This document shows, piece by piece, positions 1 through 10,599 of a stretch of 64,000 nt of DNA. The stretch's first letter is position 1; each line of letters begins with the position of its first letter. The translations under genes and the position numbers were made by a program. Origin of the DNA: Blasia pusilla (lineage: Eukaryota > Marchantiophyta > Marchantiopsida > Blasiales); assembly GCA_050084515.1 (NCBI GenBank), contig CM114271.1, forward strand, positions 27,466,001 through 27,530,000, written 5' to 3'. Below the pieces are notes generated by a model. That model had not been told where the DNA came from, did no database searches, and saw nothing but the letters and a program-made list of their open reading frames with translations.

Positions 1-422
1 CTTTGGCTATATCAAAAGAGATTGAAGAAGTGGTAGGTTCTCTCCCACAAGTTGCGCTTTTATCACTACTTGTATCATTAACAAAAGAGAAATCGCATTG
101 CTTGCAAAGCATCAATACGTATGTTTGATGAATCCAAGAAGGAATAGGAAAATTGGAGTACAAGAAACAACTCATTTTTTCTAGGATGGAGCACTCAAGA
201 AGGACATGGATGTAGCCATGATGTGTATTTGAATGGCATATTAGGCAAGGAAATGTTGGACAGTCTCTCTAAACATGTACTGCAGTCCTACAAATAAAAC
301 ACCGCACCTCTTGTTGGTATGCATCATTTCCTTTCTTTCTAAAATCACCTTTCAAGACAAAAAAAAATTATTAAATGTCACATCTATGCTCACAACTATC
401 CAATGTGCACTCGGATCCCATA
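1..422. other. Intergenic/decayed repeat, possible copia RT scrap
   Basis: No intact gene is visible. On the plus strand near 200-260 the sequence can be read as a broken form of the copia reverse-transcriptase block (residues VYLNGILGKEM, comparable to the conserved AFLNG-L-EEIYM segment), with stops in the neighbouring frames. It lies next to a copia integrase scrap on the opposite strand. I treat it as a relic. Confidence 0.3.
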
Positions 423-647
423 TCATGTATTACTTCCACAAAGCTCCCATATTTGAGGAAGATAGGCTTCCTTGATTTTAATTTGCAATTTTTCTGACCA
501 CATCATCCTAGGATTTTTCCAATCAAAAGTAGTAGAGGGTGAATGATTTACCAAAATGCATAGAGTGTCTACTTCCTTTGCCCAAAAACTCTTCTCCAAT
601 ACAACATTGTTGATCTTATTCGTTGCTCTCTCCAACACTAGAAGCAA
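423..647 (-). pseudogene. Ty1/copia integrase fragment
   Basis: A 74-residue minus-strand reading frame carries the pattern KSFWAKEVDTLCILVNHSPST followed by WKNPRMMWSEK. This matches the conserved end of the copia integrase core, where plant elements have a K-FWAEAV-TA-YLINRSPS-A segment and then a P-E-W motif. Copia integrase inserts element cDNA into the host genome. Only this short segment remains; no gag, protease or matching RT follows on the same strand, so it is a dead fragment. Family assignment is by motif only. Confidence 0.5.
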
Positions 648-1561
648 TGTATTGTTTAGACACTAGCTTTTACAATTAGTCTTGGTTGTAAATCAGAGAT
701 TATGAATAATGACCAGATATAAAACTAACAATATTGTAGTGTTTAAGGACTTGGCGTATTGGATTCCCAGTTGTAAATAGACTTATCATCAATCTTACAT
801 GGCATGGTGGCAAGATATGACTTTGATATTTTGACACTAGATAGAGTAGAGTCATCAATTTTATGAGAATGATATGGCTCTAGTGACATGATGAGATAGA
901 GTGTAATAATGTGTAACACGTGCATGTATTTTAGATTCTTTAGTTGGACATTAGTATCATAAGTAATTAATTCACTAATATTCGTCTCAAAATAAGTCAC
1001 ATGTCCATATTTTGGTGTGCCATGTGGATTGTGGAGAACTATATTTAGTTGTAAATAAATGACATTTGTCTCTAATAGCTTATGCTTATCTGGTGAATTC
1101 CTACTTTAGAGACTATGGTCAGTTATCTTATGATTAGTTTTGGTTGTAGAATGTTAGGTGTAGTTGTAAATTGAGGCATATGACCAGTTTGGTACTTAAT
1201 GTAGTTGTATGGAATACCAAAACCAATCATCATTCTCATTTGAGAGTATGAGAGTATAAATGCCAACTTTCAACATTAACATTCTGTATGAGTGAATGTC
1301 CAGCAAGGATGTATTTTGTAGTTTCGTAGAATGAGTTGACATCGATATCTCAATTATGTGTCCACATTGTTTTTCGCAACCACAATTTCATGGACGCCAA
1401 TCCTTGTGATGTCTAGGATGAAGTAGTTGGAAATGTTGCAAATGTGTACAAGAGCTCTCTATGCTCAAAGCCAAGAGTCATCACATTGGCCATAGCAAAC
1501 TGAATATCCTCTCAACTTCTCAGATTACTTAGGGAAGAAGAGTTGTCTATCAGAGAGGAGA
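648..1561. other. AT-rich stretch, no gene seen
   Basis: AT-rich sequence with short meaningless frames. The phrase around 'gttgtaaat' recurs several times (about 690, 770, 1050, 1160), suggesting an old diverged repeat. No domain or RNA gene is recognised. Confidence 0.4.
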
Positions 1562-1677
1562 AAAACTTGTGGGAGCCTTTAGGATCCAAATCTTGTCTTC
1601 ATAGTTGTCTTCTCTTCATCTTCTTCTATAATTCAAATTTGATAATACCCTTGCCTTAGGTTAATCTTGGTTAAATA
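1562..1677 (-). pseudogene. Family C gypsy RT fragment (left half, split by element A)
   Basis: This stretch aligns by eye with 61546-61650 in the second family C copy ('ggatccaaat...tacccttgccttagg-taaatcttgg'). That part of the second copy encodes the gypsy RT segment with residues FGSYKFLVISF. The homology stops at 1677 and resumes at 12564 ('aatacttggatcc'), exactly outside element A. The old element was therefore interrupted by element A, with a short AATA-type target duplication (flanks 'ttaaata' and 'aatactt'). Confidence 0.6.
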
Positions 1678-2318
1678 TGTCGTGCGCATACACATCGCTA
1701 CACAACATACATCGCTGTCACCGAACACACACACAAACACGTATGATCCCATGCTAACTCATGGCATCCAAACAACGAGACAAGAAGTACCAAAATATCT
1801 CCAATAAAGTAAGCTCCAATCTCTCTCTACACCATCTCACACCATAGCTCTCAAAGGTGTGCACTCTCTCTCATGTCAAACCAAACCCACTCTCCTAATG
1901 AGAGGCTTGGGTTACACTTACAAGGCAAGGTACCATAGCTCCGCCGCCTCATGCCAAGAGGTTCAACAAAGAGAGAATGAGATCTCAGGCTCTCTCTCCT
2001 TGAGGTATACGCCTCCCCTCTCCCAAGCTCTCTCCATGGTAACCTATTCTCCCAAGTCACCTCCTTGGCTCTTGACCTGATGAAGGAGGTCAAGGGCCAA
2101 TTAACAAAAATAGTAAGTCGATCATATACTAAAAATGGTACTTACCTAAAATAGTAAGTTCCTCAATATGGCTCCAAATGAGCCGAAACGAAGGGGAAAC
2201 CTGCTATCTCAGGTTTCCAAGGGCCTCAGTAGGTCAACCTCAACCTATTGGGCGTGTCCTCCACTACTCATGAAGGCGCTCTATTAGATCCCACCGATCT
2301 ATCCTAAAAGAGGTGACA
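1678..2318 (-). repeat. 3' LTR of element A
   Basis: The core 1803-2318 is the same length (516 bp) as the right copy at 12048-12563 and nearly identical to it. The left LTR also carries a further 125 bp at its 3' (U5) end (1678-1802), giving TG...CA ends on the minus strand (TGTCACC at 2318, ACGACA at 1678). The U5 segment recurs just inside the element at 2321-2446. Confidence 0.8.
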
Positions 2319-2450
2319 GCAGTCGTGCGCATACACATCGCTACACAACATACATCGTTGTCACCGAACACACACACAAACACGCATGATCCCATGCTAA
2401 CTCATGGCATCCAAACAACGAGACAAGAAGTACCAAAATATCTCCAATTG
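2319..2450 (-). repeat. Internal copy of the LTR U5 segment
   Basis: About 125 bp ('gtgcgcatacacatcgctac' to 'aaaatatctccaat') duplicate the end of the LTR (1681-1805) directly inside the 3' LTR. A diverged form occupies the same place next to the LTR in element B (27560-27610) and in element 3 (about 54580-54640). It is thus a conserved part of the internal 3' region rather than a one-off duplication. Confidence 0.6.
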
Positions 2451-2628
2451 CCCCCCTAGCTGGTAGTTAGGTCCCTCTAACTCCAGATAGCCATCTATCC
2501 GTACCTACCATGACATACATCTCTCGGACGCTAAGAGCAAGAAGGCCGGGTGCTCATGTGGCCCCATCGTTAGTCGCCTCCTTGTCATCCATGTCACAGA
2601 GACAAGTCGGAATGTAGAACTACCTTCT

Positions 2629-4240
2629 CTATGTACATCTAGGACACATCCATCGTCCCTGAGGAACCCTAGTGAGAGGTGGCGTCAAACATGCCATATG
2701 CCATCCTCTCGAACACCCATCACAGACTAGCATCGTGGCCGCACCACGGGCAGAACCACACAACATACAACGCAAGCCTGTAGGAACTACTGCTAAGCTC
2801 GGATCTACTCTACGATCAATGTTAGGAAGGTGACATGGTGCACAATTACGCACATGGTCCTTCCATACCATACCATCGCGTCCCTCCAGCAAGAGAACAC
2901 TCGAAGGCAAAATGTCACGCACTCTCAGGATAGTGCGCCCTGCAGTCACATCCAACGTCGTCGGTGCCGTCTGCTGCAAGTAGACATAATCTCCTTGATG
3001 AAACCTCCGGATAGTTGGTCGATAACCACCACCTCGAATAGTCGCATACCTCAACGTATCCCGATGCTGTGCAATCGCCAAGTTCTCGAACGCCATGGGC
3101 ATCACTCTCCGAAATAACTCAGCCCTCTGAGAACATGCTCGCACCCATACATCTGGGTCATCAAGGTTGACATCTCACCAAGCATCTCGACGAATGGCGA
3201 GGTAAATCTGGCTCGGCCATAAAGTAGCAAATACGGTGAAAAAGACGCTAAGGATGCCTGCTGAATCTGTATCCCATCGCCAACCATGGCAACTGGAGGT
3301 CCCAATCTCCTAGGTGACCTCTCTGCAAGCCATACTTGCGTAAACCCCTCTTCACCGTCTGCACAACTCTCTCCGCTAATCCATCCGCCTCACGATGATC
3401 TCGCGAAGTCGCGGCGGTGGTCGATCGGCCTTTGATCACACAAGGTCCGGAACTCACCGCAAAACTCGGTACTGGTCTATCAACACCTCAGCCGGTGAGC
3501 CATAATGACTCAGCACTCTGTCAAGGAAGGCATAAGCTACTCCCTCACTTGCTTTGTCAGGCAATGCAACCAACTCGATCCACTTCGAGAAGTGCTCGAC
3601 CATCATCAACACATAACGACTGTGACGCTCCGTCAAGGGCAAAGGTCCTGCAAAATCCAAACTCCATCTATACCCTAAGCCCATGATCGGTAATGGATGC
3701 AACTGTGGAGTCGGAGCATTGAACGATGCTCGGACCCGATCACACACCATGCACTTGGCAACAAACTGCAGAACGTCAGTCTGCATGCCTCGCCACCAAT
3801 ACTGAATCTGGAGCAAGCTATACGTCCGCTTCACCCCAAAGTGACCCAACTCCTCATGGGCATGCTGCACTAGTCGTGCTCTCTGCAAAGGATGTGGCAC
3901 TACGCGTACTCTGCCATCCTCCCAAACCCTCAAAACATGTGTCCCCTCCCAACGGAACCGTCTGGCCCGCTGTAGGATCCGATCCCGCTCTATAGCATCC
4001 ATGGTGCTTGCAAGGCTGGCAGTACGAAGGTACTCTAAGACTACTCCATCATCATGAATATCTCGGCCACTTGTCGTGTCCTCACTGGCCTTGGGATCCA
4101 AGGACTCTCTACTAGACCTCGCCATCGAAGTCTCCACACTCTGGCTCTTCATAGCCAACATGCCTAAATAGGCTGACGCGTGCCATCCTGGCACCGACTC
4201 CTCATCACTCTCTCCATGCCATCGAGATCCAGTCGCATCT
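2629..4240 (-). pseudogene. Element A integrase with C-terminal PHD finger
   Basis: Integrase joins retroelement cDNA to chromosomal DNA. The zinc-binding part is visible (HEELGHFGVKRTY, then CMVCDRVR). The core starts at WSLDFAGPL (first Asp), continues to AEVLIDQ (second Asp), and after a frameshift shows EADGLAERVVQTVKRG with the catalytic Glu. The C-terminal part has FHQGDYVYL and LLLEGRDGMVWKDHVRN, like the integrase C-terminal fold of gypsy elements. The last 50 residues form a full C4HC3 PHD finger: CMLC, CDGC, HMAC and CPRC with the usual tryptophan (GRWM) before the last pair. PHD fingers bind histone H3 tails in known proteins; here the finger occupies the place a chromodomain has in chromoviruses. 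Several frameshifts separate the core from the C-terminus. Confidence 0.8.
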
Positions 4241-4690
4241 CGCTGACTCGGGCATGGGTTACGACTCAACCCATCTGCATCCAGGTTGAGCGTCCCAGGT
4301 CTATGTACCACCTGAAAATCATACTCCTGCAACAACAAAGCCCATCTCGCAAGCTTCCCTGTAAGCAGCCGGACTCCATCAACCACTTCGGTGGTTGATG
4401 ATCGATGATGATGGTAAAGGGTTGCCGAATAAATAACGTCTAAAATGCGCGACGGCCCACACCATGACCAAGCACTCACCCTCATACGAGTTGTACTTCG
4501 CCTCTCTGGCGTTGTTCGAGCGGCTAGCATAAGCCACCACGAACTCTCTACCCTCATCATCATCTTTGGGTGAGCACCGCTCCAAGCCCCAACATGCTCC
4601 AATCTGTGTGCAACTGGAAAGGACGCCCCCTGATCGGTCTCCTCAAGATGGGTGCGGACGTCAACCTGTCCTTGAGCAATTGAAATGCTC
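4240..4690 (-). pseudogene. Element A RNase H domain
   Basis: RNase H removes RNA from the RNA-DNA hybrid during reverse transcription. The minus strand reads EFVVAYASRSNNAREAKYNS followed by GECLVMVWAVAHFRRYLFGN. This is the gypsy RNase H signature, in which the E of GECL and following residues belong to the active-site region. It ends in the connector VVHRPGTLNLDADGLSRN that precedes integrase. Frame changes near 4400 and 4580 break it. It sits directly between RT and integrase, as expected for Ty3/gypsy. Confidence 0.75.
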
Positions 4691-4694
4691 GCTC

Positions 4695-5696
4695 CTACTC
4701 ATCCCCCCAGTGCAACTCGTGATCCACCTTGGTCAGCAAGGTCAGCGGCTTCGCAATCGAACTGAATCCCTTGACGTATCGCCGATAGAAGTTCGCCAAT
4801 CCCATGAATGCGCGAACACGACTCACATCTGTAGGGCGTGGAATGCGTGAGATAGCCTCTACCTTCGTCTGCTGAACACCAAGGCCCCCTCGATATATGG
4901 TATGACCCAAGTACTCAATCTGGTCGCAGAAGAACTTGCACTTGCCTGGATGTAGCTTCAGCCCATGTAATTGCAATCGTCAAAACACCTCCTCTAGATG
5001 TTGCTCATGCTCCTCAAACGTGGCGCTAAAGACTACGATGTCATCAATATAACACCTAGCAAAATCCAGACCAGCCAAGATCCTATCCATGACCCTCTGA
5101 AACTCAGCCGGGGCGTTCTTTAACCCAAATGGTAAGAACCGCCACTGGTACAAACAATCCTTCCCGTGAGGATCCATGCCCCAAAATGCCGTCTTCTGCC
5201 TATCCTCCAATCTGATAGGCAGCTGATGGTACCCCGCTCGCAAATCCAATGAATTGAAGACCTTTGCATGACCAATCGCATCAAAGATCTCCTCAGGGGT
5301 GGGCATGGCATACCTATCGGACTTCGTCTGCCGATTGATAGGTCGGTAATCCCCACACATCCGCCTATCCGTCCAATTGCCATGCACATCCTTCTTGGCG
5401 GGCATGACAGTGGCAGATGCATACTCCCCATGCGACATCTCCACTAGTCCTGCTCCGACCAAGTCCTGGCTCCTACTCTGAATCAGAGCCCTCTCCATAT
5501 CACTGTACCTATAGGGTCGTCGGAAGATCGGCATATCACTCGACAACTCAATGCGGATCCACGGTCCCTTCAGCGTACCCAAATCCTCCATGCTAAACGC
5601 AAAGCAGCTCCTATAACTCCTAAGGAACTGATGTATTCGGCGCCGCTCTCCTCCTGTCAACTTAGGGCCCATATCTGGCTCCCAAGTCTCCATCAT
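4695..5696 (-). pseudogene. Element A reverse transcriptase
   Basis: This is the best-preserved domain of element A. Fingers and palm are continuous over 238 residues: MPAKKD, CGDYRPINRQT, LDLRAGYHQLPI (first catalytic Asp), FLPFGLKNAPAEFQRVMD and the YIDD box that holds the other two Asp residues. After a stop near 4978 the thumb/connection follows (LHPGKCKFF, EYLGHTIYRGGL, RAFMGLANFYRRYVKGFS). These are hallmark Ty3/gypsy RT blocks. The upstream linker (ETWEPDMGPKLTGGERRR) connects to the DNMT domain and is shared with element B. A single stop separates the two RT pieces. Confidence 0.9.
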
Positions 5697-6039
5697 GACT
5701 ACGGTAGGACTCTCCGGCGCGGGTATCGGTGGTTGCTATGATGCAACCCCGTCTCGAACAACAACACTTCGGCCGCTCTCCTGCAGCCAAGCGCAAACTC
5801 GATCTCCTCCACGTCCGATTGCCCAAAACCACGCTCGATGTTGTGGCTATCATCTCCTTGCGTACCTTCAAAACATCCCAAGAAGTCCAAGGGTGTCTCT
5901 CCCGATCTCCCCTGGTGCGTAGATCTCCTCGGGTCTCGCCCCCAGCCACTACCTCCACCGTCTCGGTAGGCATGGGGCTCACCAACGCAACTTGTGATTG
6001 TGATCATCGCGATCTCATACGACGCTGCTCGCCACTCCC

Positions 6040-6990
6040 AAGCCGAGGATCCATGTCAGCGATTTAGGTCCATCTCTGACCCAAGACATGGCGTCGTGAT
6101 GCCCTCGACATCTTGATGGTACTGCGGTCACTCCTGTGGGAAATCACATCGCTCGCTCTCTCTCGTCGGCGTTGGGCTCCACCAACCGCTGAACCTGGTC
6201 ATCCCAAACCAAGCCAGGACCGGCCTCCTTGTATGCATAGGAAGCGGGAAAACTCACAAACATGGGCAAGGCTGCCCGCGGCCTGCCTACCCTATTGACC
6301 ACAGTCAGCGGTGGTCGATCATCGTGCCTCATTGCCTGTGATCGACGACCTGGATCCAGAATGGAATCCTCTAACAAAGGGGAGGGGCGCTCCACTCTCG
6401 CATAGGCCCTCCATAACACCGCATGGGGCACCAAGTTGGTCCACCATAGACGCGGGCGATGGGCTCTAGAACCTACACTCGCCGCATCCAAGAACACTGC
6501 TGGGCCAATCCAGGCACGCACCTAATGAGCACTCGTCACGACCCGTGACCTGGAGTCTCCTAAGATCGGCACATTCTCCAGAATGTAGGATGGAGAACAG
6601 GCGGGCGCTCTGCAGCTCTTTGTAAGACCCTCACAATCTCCCAAAACAACTTTGGACCGAGTGTGACCAACCCGCTGCCTCGTCCGAAGACTCGATTGTA
6701 CGACATGGCCAATCGGGCAATGACCAAATCAATGGTCCCTACCGCTCTAAGCCTGCGCCCCAACAACAAAATATCCCTCGGTAGGGAACCTGTTACCAGA
6801 TCTGGACTTGCATGAACAATAAGTCGGGAAAACGAGGCGTAATTGCGCCACATGTCATAGTGAGACGCGCCCGCAACATCATCACTCTCCACATACAAGT
6901 CTTGTTGTACTCGCACTCCTGCAAAAAAAGACTAACCCAAAGTGCTAATCCCTCCAAAGAGATCTAACACTCGAATACCCTCCTCGGGGT
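6040..6990 (-). pseudogene. Element A cytosine-C5 DNA methyltransferase domain
   Basis: Between protease and RT lies a C5-MTase fold in broken frames. Motif I reads VLDLFGGIST (about 6940-6972). Motif IV lies near 6690-6745: the frame reading GTIDLVIARL passes through a one-base shift, and the neighbouring frame keeps Trp-Pro-Cys, though the usual Gln is replaced. Motif VI is visible in a third frame as YILENVPILGD (about 6565-6600). Motif VIII is AHRPRLWWTNL, with the RxR pattern. The region ends at DERERAM, the start of the AMGF block that is complete in element B. The order I-IV-VI-VIII-IX-X and the RxR-W-NL form are closer to DNMT3/DRM enzymes than to DNMT1 or CMT, judged from motifs alone. 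At least three frameshifts make it inactive. Confidence 0.75.
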
Positions 6991-7239
6991 ACACCACACA
7001 ATGGGTGTGGTATCCAAGGGTGTCATCGTAGCACTCCTGCTACCTTGGGTTCCTCGGACCCCTCACGCTGGTGCAAACGCCTCGCTCCACGCGGTCTTCA
7101 CGTGCTCATCTGCCAATCGTTGAAGCTCCTCAGCGGCACCTCTCCTCCACGGAATGATGCAGCTCCCATAACACTCCTCTCCATAGAAATGTCAGGAACG
7201 GGAGTATCCTCTGCATGGACATGTCCCTCAATCAAATCA

Positions 7240-8337
7240 CTAGGCCAAGTGAGGGCACTTTGCTAAATCTTTGCTAGGTCGCCATCTCTCTGGCGTTTCA
7301 TCATCCGCACTTGTGAATCGAACGGGTAATGAGCTAAGGCGCCCATCACCGATCGCCATCCAGTGCAGAGGGGCCGACTCCTCCCAAGTAATCAAGGAAA
7401 ACCCCATCGGGTATAACACTGCTCCACCAACCAAGACGTCGTAGGACTCAGCATCAGTCACTATCGCCTTGGCGCGCACCACGGACTCATCTATAGGATG
7501 TCCCGGGTGAATCCTCACCATGACCTCCTGTCGGGTGATATACTGTGTGGTACTCGCTCCACCCAAGGATGTCTGTATCCGAAATGGACAACACTCCACA
7601 TCGGCTCTCGTCAAGCCCAATCCTCTGAATGAAGCTTTCCCCAACATCAAGGGTTTCCCCGACAAGATGCGCTGCGGACTAAAAGCTCTACCTCCAGGAC
7701 TCGCCAACTGGAAGACCTCTCCTCGGTTATCCAGCAACACAACACCAGGAGAAGCCATGGCACGCTCTATCGCGGGTCTAGCGGGCATCTCCGCCATCCT
7801 AGCAGCCGCAGCCTGCCATGAATCTGACGTGGACGGCCTGAGCATCCGCTCCAAGGGCAGGTCCATCACCTCCTCTGCAATCACCTCCGAACATGATGCA
7901 GGAACTCCAACTCCGCGCTCACATAGTGAAGCGGCCAGCCGAAAAGCCTCGGCAGGCGTACCCCCCAACGTCACAACATCGGAAGCAGAAAATAAAGGAG
8001 TGCAGTACACAATGGTGGCCGCCCCCAACAACGTGCTCGACACATGCCCCTCCTGAGCCTCAACAATAGGAGTCGTCGCACTTGCTTCTCCCATCGCCCT
8101 CCGTGCCTGCATACCAGCAACATTACCAACTCTCCAAGAACTTTGATGAGGACCCATCGGTGGGGTCCTCATCGCTTTGGACAACGTGAAAGATTGAGGA
8201 AGCCTAGTCAAATCTTGGCTTCCCCTCATTTGTGGATCAACTCTGCGGCCGCTCCTCCATGCGTCACAAGCTGCGGCGGCCTCCATGTGGGCAACCCCGC
8301 ACATCCATCCGGATCCTCCGGATCTCTGGCGCTCCAT
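7240..8337 (-). pseudogene. Element A aspartic protease region
   Basis: A long open minus-strand frame (365 residues) aligns with the protease region of element B: VVLLDNRGEVFQL, PLMLGKASFRGLGL, FRIQTSLGG and SYDVLVGGAVLYPMGF. In element B the active-site loop is DSGAQPLMLGK; here the corresponding stretch is LSGKPLMLGK, so the catalytic Asp-Ser-Gly-Ala is damaged by a small deletion. The protease would process the gag-pol polyprotein. The frame being long but the active site lost is typical of a recently decayed copy. Confidence 0.7.
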
Positions 8338-8559
8338 ATGATGTCGATGCCCACGGATCCGGCATCGGGTAACCTCAATGCCATAGCGGCAATCTGCTCC
8401 TCGTAGGCCGCAGTATCGGCGACCATCCCAGCCTCACGTCTGGCATCTCCCTCGGTGCGTCTAGGTGGTGGTACTCTACCTCCTCCACGGGCAGCTCCAC
8501 CACCCTATCGGGCAACTCCAGCTCCTCGTCCCCTAACGGGACCACCTGGTGCACGATCT

Positions 8560-10199
8560 CTAGGCCCACCCGGACCGGCTACTCGATTTGGTGCCCTCTC
8601 GGCCTCGGTCGGACATAACTTTCAGATGTAAACTGAAACACCTGGCGCGTGTATGACCATACCTCTGACAATAGTCACAATGATAACCTCCTGGTGTAGC
8701 ACTATCTCCTCCTCCATGCTGAGGCACACGTCCATGACCCTGACGAGTGCAATCGCGCTGATGATGGGCTCCATCACATGACCAACAAGTAATAGTAGGC
8801 GGCTGCAGCTGAGCCGCATATGAAGGCGCAGGTCTCTGTGGCACGGCCTCCCGGTATCCTCCCTGAGCTCCTGGTGCCACAGTCGACCTATGTCATGACC
8901 ATACGGATTATGTCGTAGAGTATGGTGTGCTGGTAGAGGCCATTCCTTATGTAGGACCGTAGTGGCTTGGTAGAGATGCGGTTCCATCCATAGGGTTGGG
9001 GGTTACTCACTTGGGGGTGACTTTCCCAGTAGGGCCCGCTCTTAGGTTGGAGGATATAAGGTGGCTTGCCCTCAAAGAACAGTCAATTCTTTGAGTTGAG
9101 CCTGTTGCGTTGGGAGTTAGCCTTGGTAGTGAGTAGAGCTCTTGGCTATGGTGTTTCCCGCAAGCTTCGACCTAGATTCTCCCATCGTGGAGTGGGTTTG
9201 GCTCGATTGTATGTGATTTAAACGTGTTTTATGACGATGAGGTCTTTCACGGATTTCAGTTGTGGTACACTTGCGTTTGTGGATACTCTCGTCTATGTTA
9301 TGTATGTATGTGCGTATGGTATGTCAGCGATGTATGTTGTATGACGATGTGGATTCGCACGACACCTATCTCGGAGTCCACGTTGCTGCACAGGTGGTGC
9401 AGACAATCGTGACTGCTCTCGCCTAGAACCCATGGTGGCTACGCTCTCCTCCGCCATGTTGCGCTCAATGTTCTCGGCGGTCCTAAAAACATCTCTCAAC
9501 GTAGGGGAGGTGTTCATAAGAAGCACCCCCTCCCGCACCCGTGTCCGCAGGGTCCGGTCCAGCATCGCGTACCATGATTGGATAGCCTGAGCCTCTGTCA
9601 CCCCTTGAGTGACGTCGATCAACCGGCGCAAGCAAGTGTAAGCCTCACGCAAACTCTCATCCAGGCGCCTCTAGAAGTCGTGGATGCTCCGCAACTTCTC
9701 CGTCCGTACCCCCTGGTAGCTCGCCCTCAACTCAGCAAAGAACTCAACCACAGGGTTGAACCTGGGATGGCCCCGACTAGATGGGCAACTGCTCCCATGC
9801 GAGTGACTCCTCCTAAAACGTCACTAGTGGAAGAGGCAATAGCCTCTCCTGACTCCTCCTCCTTATCTGGGAACGGCTCCGTCCATGACACATAATGTGG
9901 GTCATAGTAGAGCCTCCACGCCTCGATCTCACATGCATATCTCTAAGAGAACTCATGGTAATCGTCCATGGGCGCCCCCTCTAAATGCTGGAACATACCG
10001 TTCCATGCTGTAAATGGGTTGAACTCTCTAGAGTTTCTGGCCCATTGGGAGTCGCACCAACTCCTAAACTCGCTATAAAATCGTGCAACTCAATCGTGCC
10101 CCTCTTTTGCACTGAAAACCTACGTGGTCCTCTATCCCGGTCGTCCATCTCGTACGCCCGACTGGTAGGACCATTCACAACGTGTGGCGATGTGCTCAC
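8560..10199 (-). pseudogene. Element A gag with two zinc knuckles
   Basis: Gag forms the particle and binds the element RNA. N-terminal remnants include RGTIELHDFIASLG (10050-10110), the counterpart of GTIDLDDFIQEF in element B. The capsid-like middle part is at 9410-9652 (REAYTCLRRLIDVTQGVTEA). The C-terminus has two zinc knuckles: CWSCDGAHHQRDC and CDYCQRYGHTRARC, the second with canonical CX2CX4HX4C spacing. The gene is interrupted at roughly 8990-9385 by foreign sequence and has several frameshifts. Confidence 0.75.
8990..9385. other. About 400-bp insertion inside element A gag
   Basis: The gag coding similarity to element B breaks here. The inserted stretch is GT-rich on the plus strand and ends with 'gatgtatgttgtatgacgat' followed by 'gtggattcgcacgaca'. 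That is close to the element's own U5 end in reverse orientation, so it may be a truncated LTR of a related family. Exact ends and any target duplication are not resolved by eye. Confidence 0.4.
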
Positions 10200-10599
10200 A
10201 AACTCCTCTACACCCTCCCCTCGTCGGCGATGACACGAGGAAGGAGGTGAGGTGGTCCCTCACGTGGAGACCCTCGGAACCTCGCGCCACTCGCGTAAAA
10301 CCTCTAGAGCTACTCTCGGGTTCACCACCTCGCCTCTCAAAGTCCCGAACGGACTCCGTGATGACCCTCGTGCCCCTCTCACCTGATCACTCTGAACCTC
10401 GTGAGGAATCCCTCAATCACTCATCCCAAACATGCGGCACTCGATCTACACTCTCTCTCCCCGAGACGTATAACGTGCGGCAACACGTGGCGTGGTGCGG
10501 CAAATCGACCAGGCTATCATCTCATCGACAACCTACCCTCAACTTCGGACATCCCACACAGGTCTATGTCCCCTAGACCACATACATAAATGATGCTCT

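Noticed and set aside
7520-8406. Plus-strand open frames opposite the protease and gag of element A
   Set aside because: They are shadows of the minus-strand polyprotein, whose domains are recognised.
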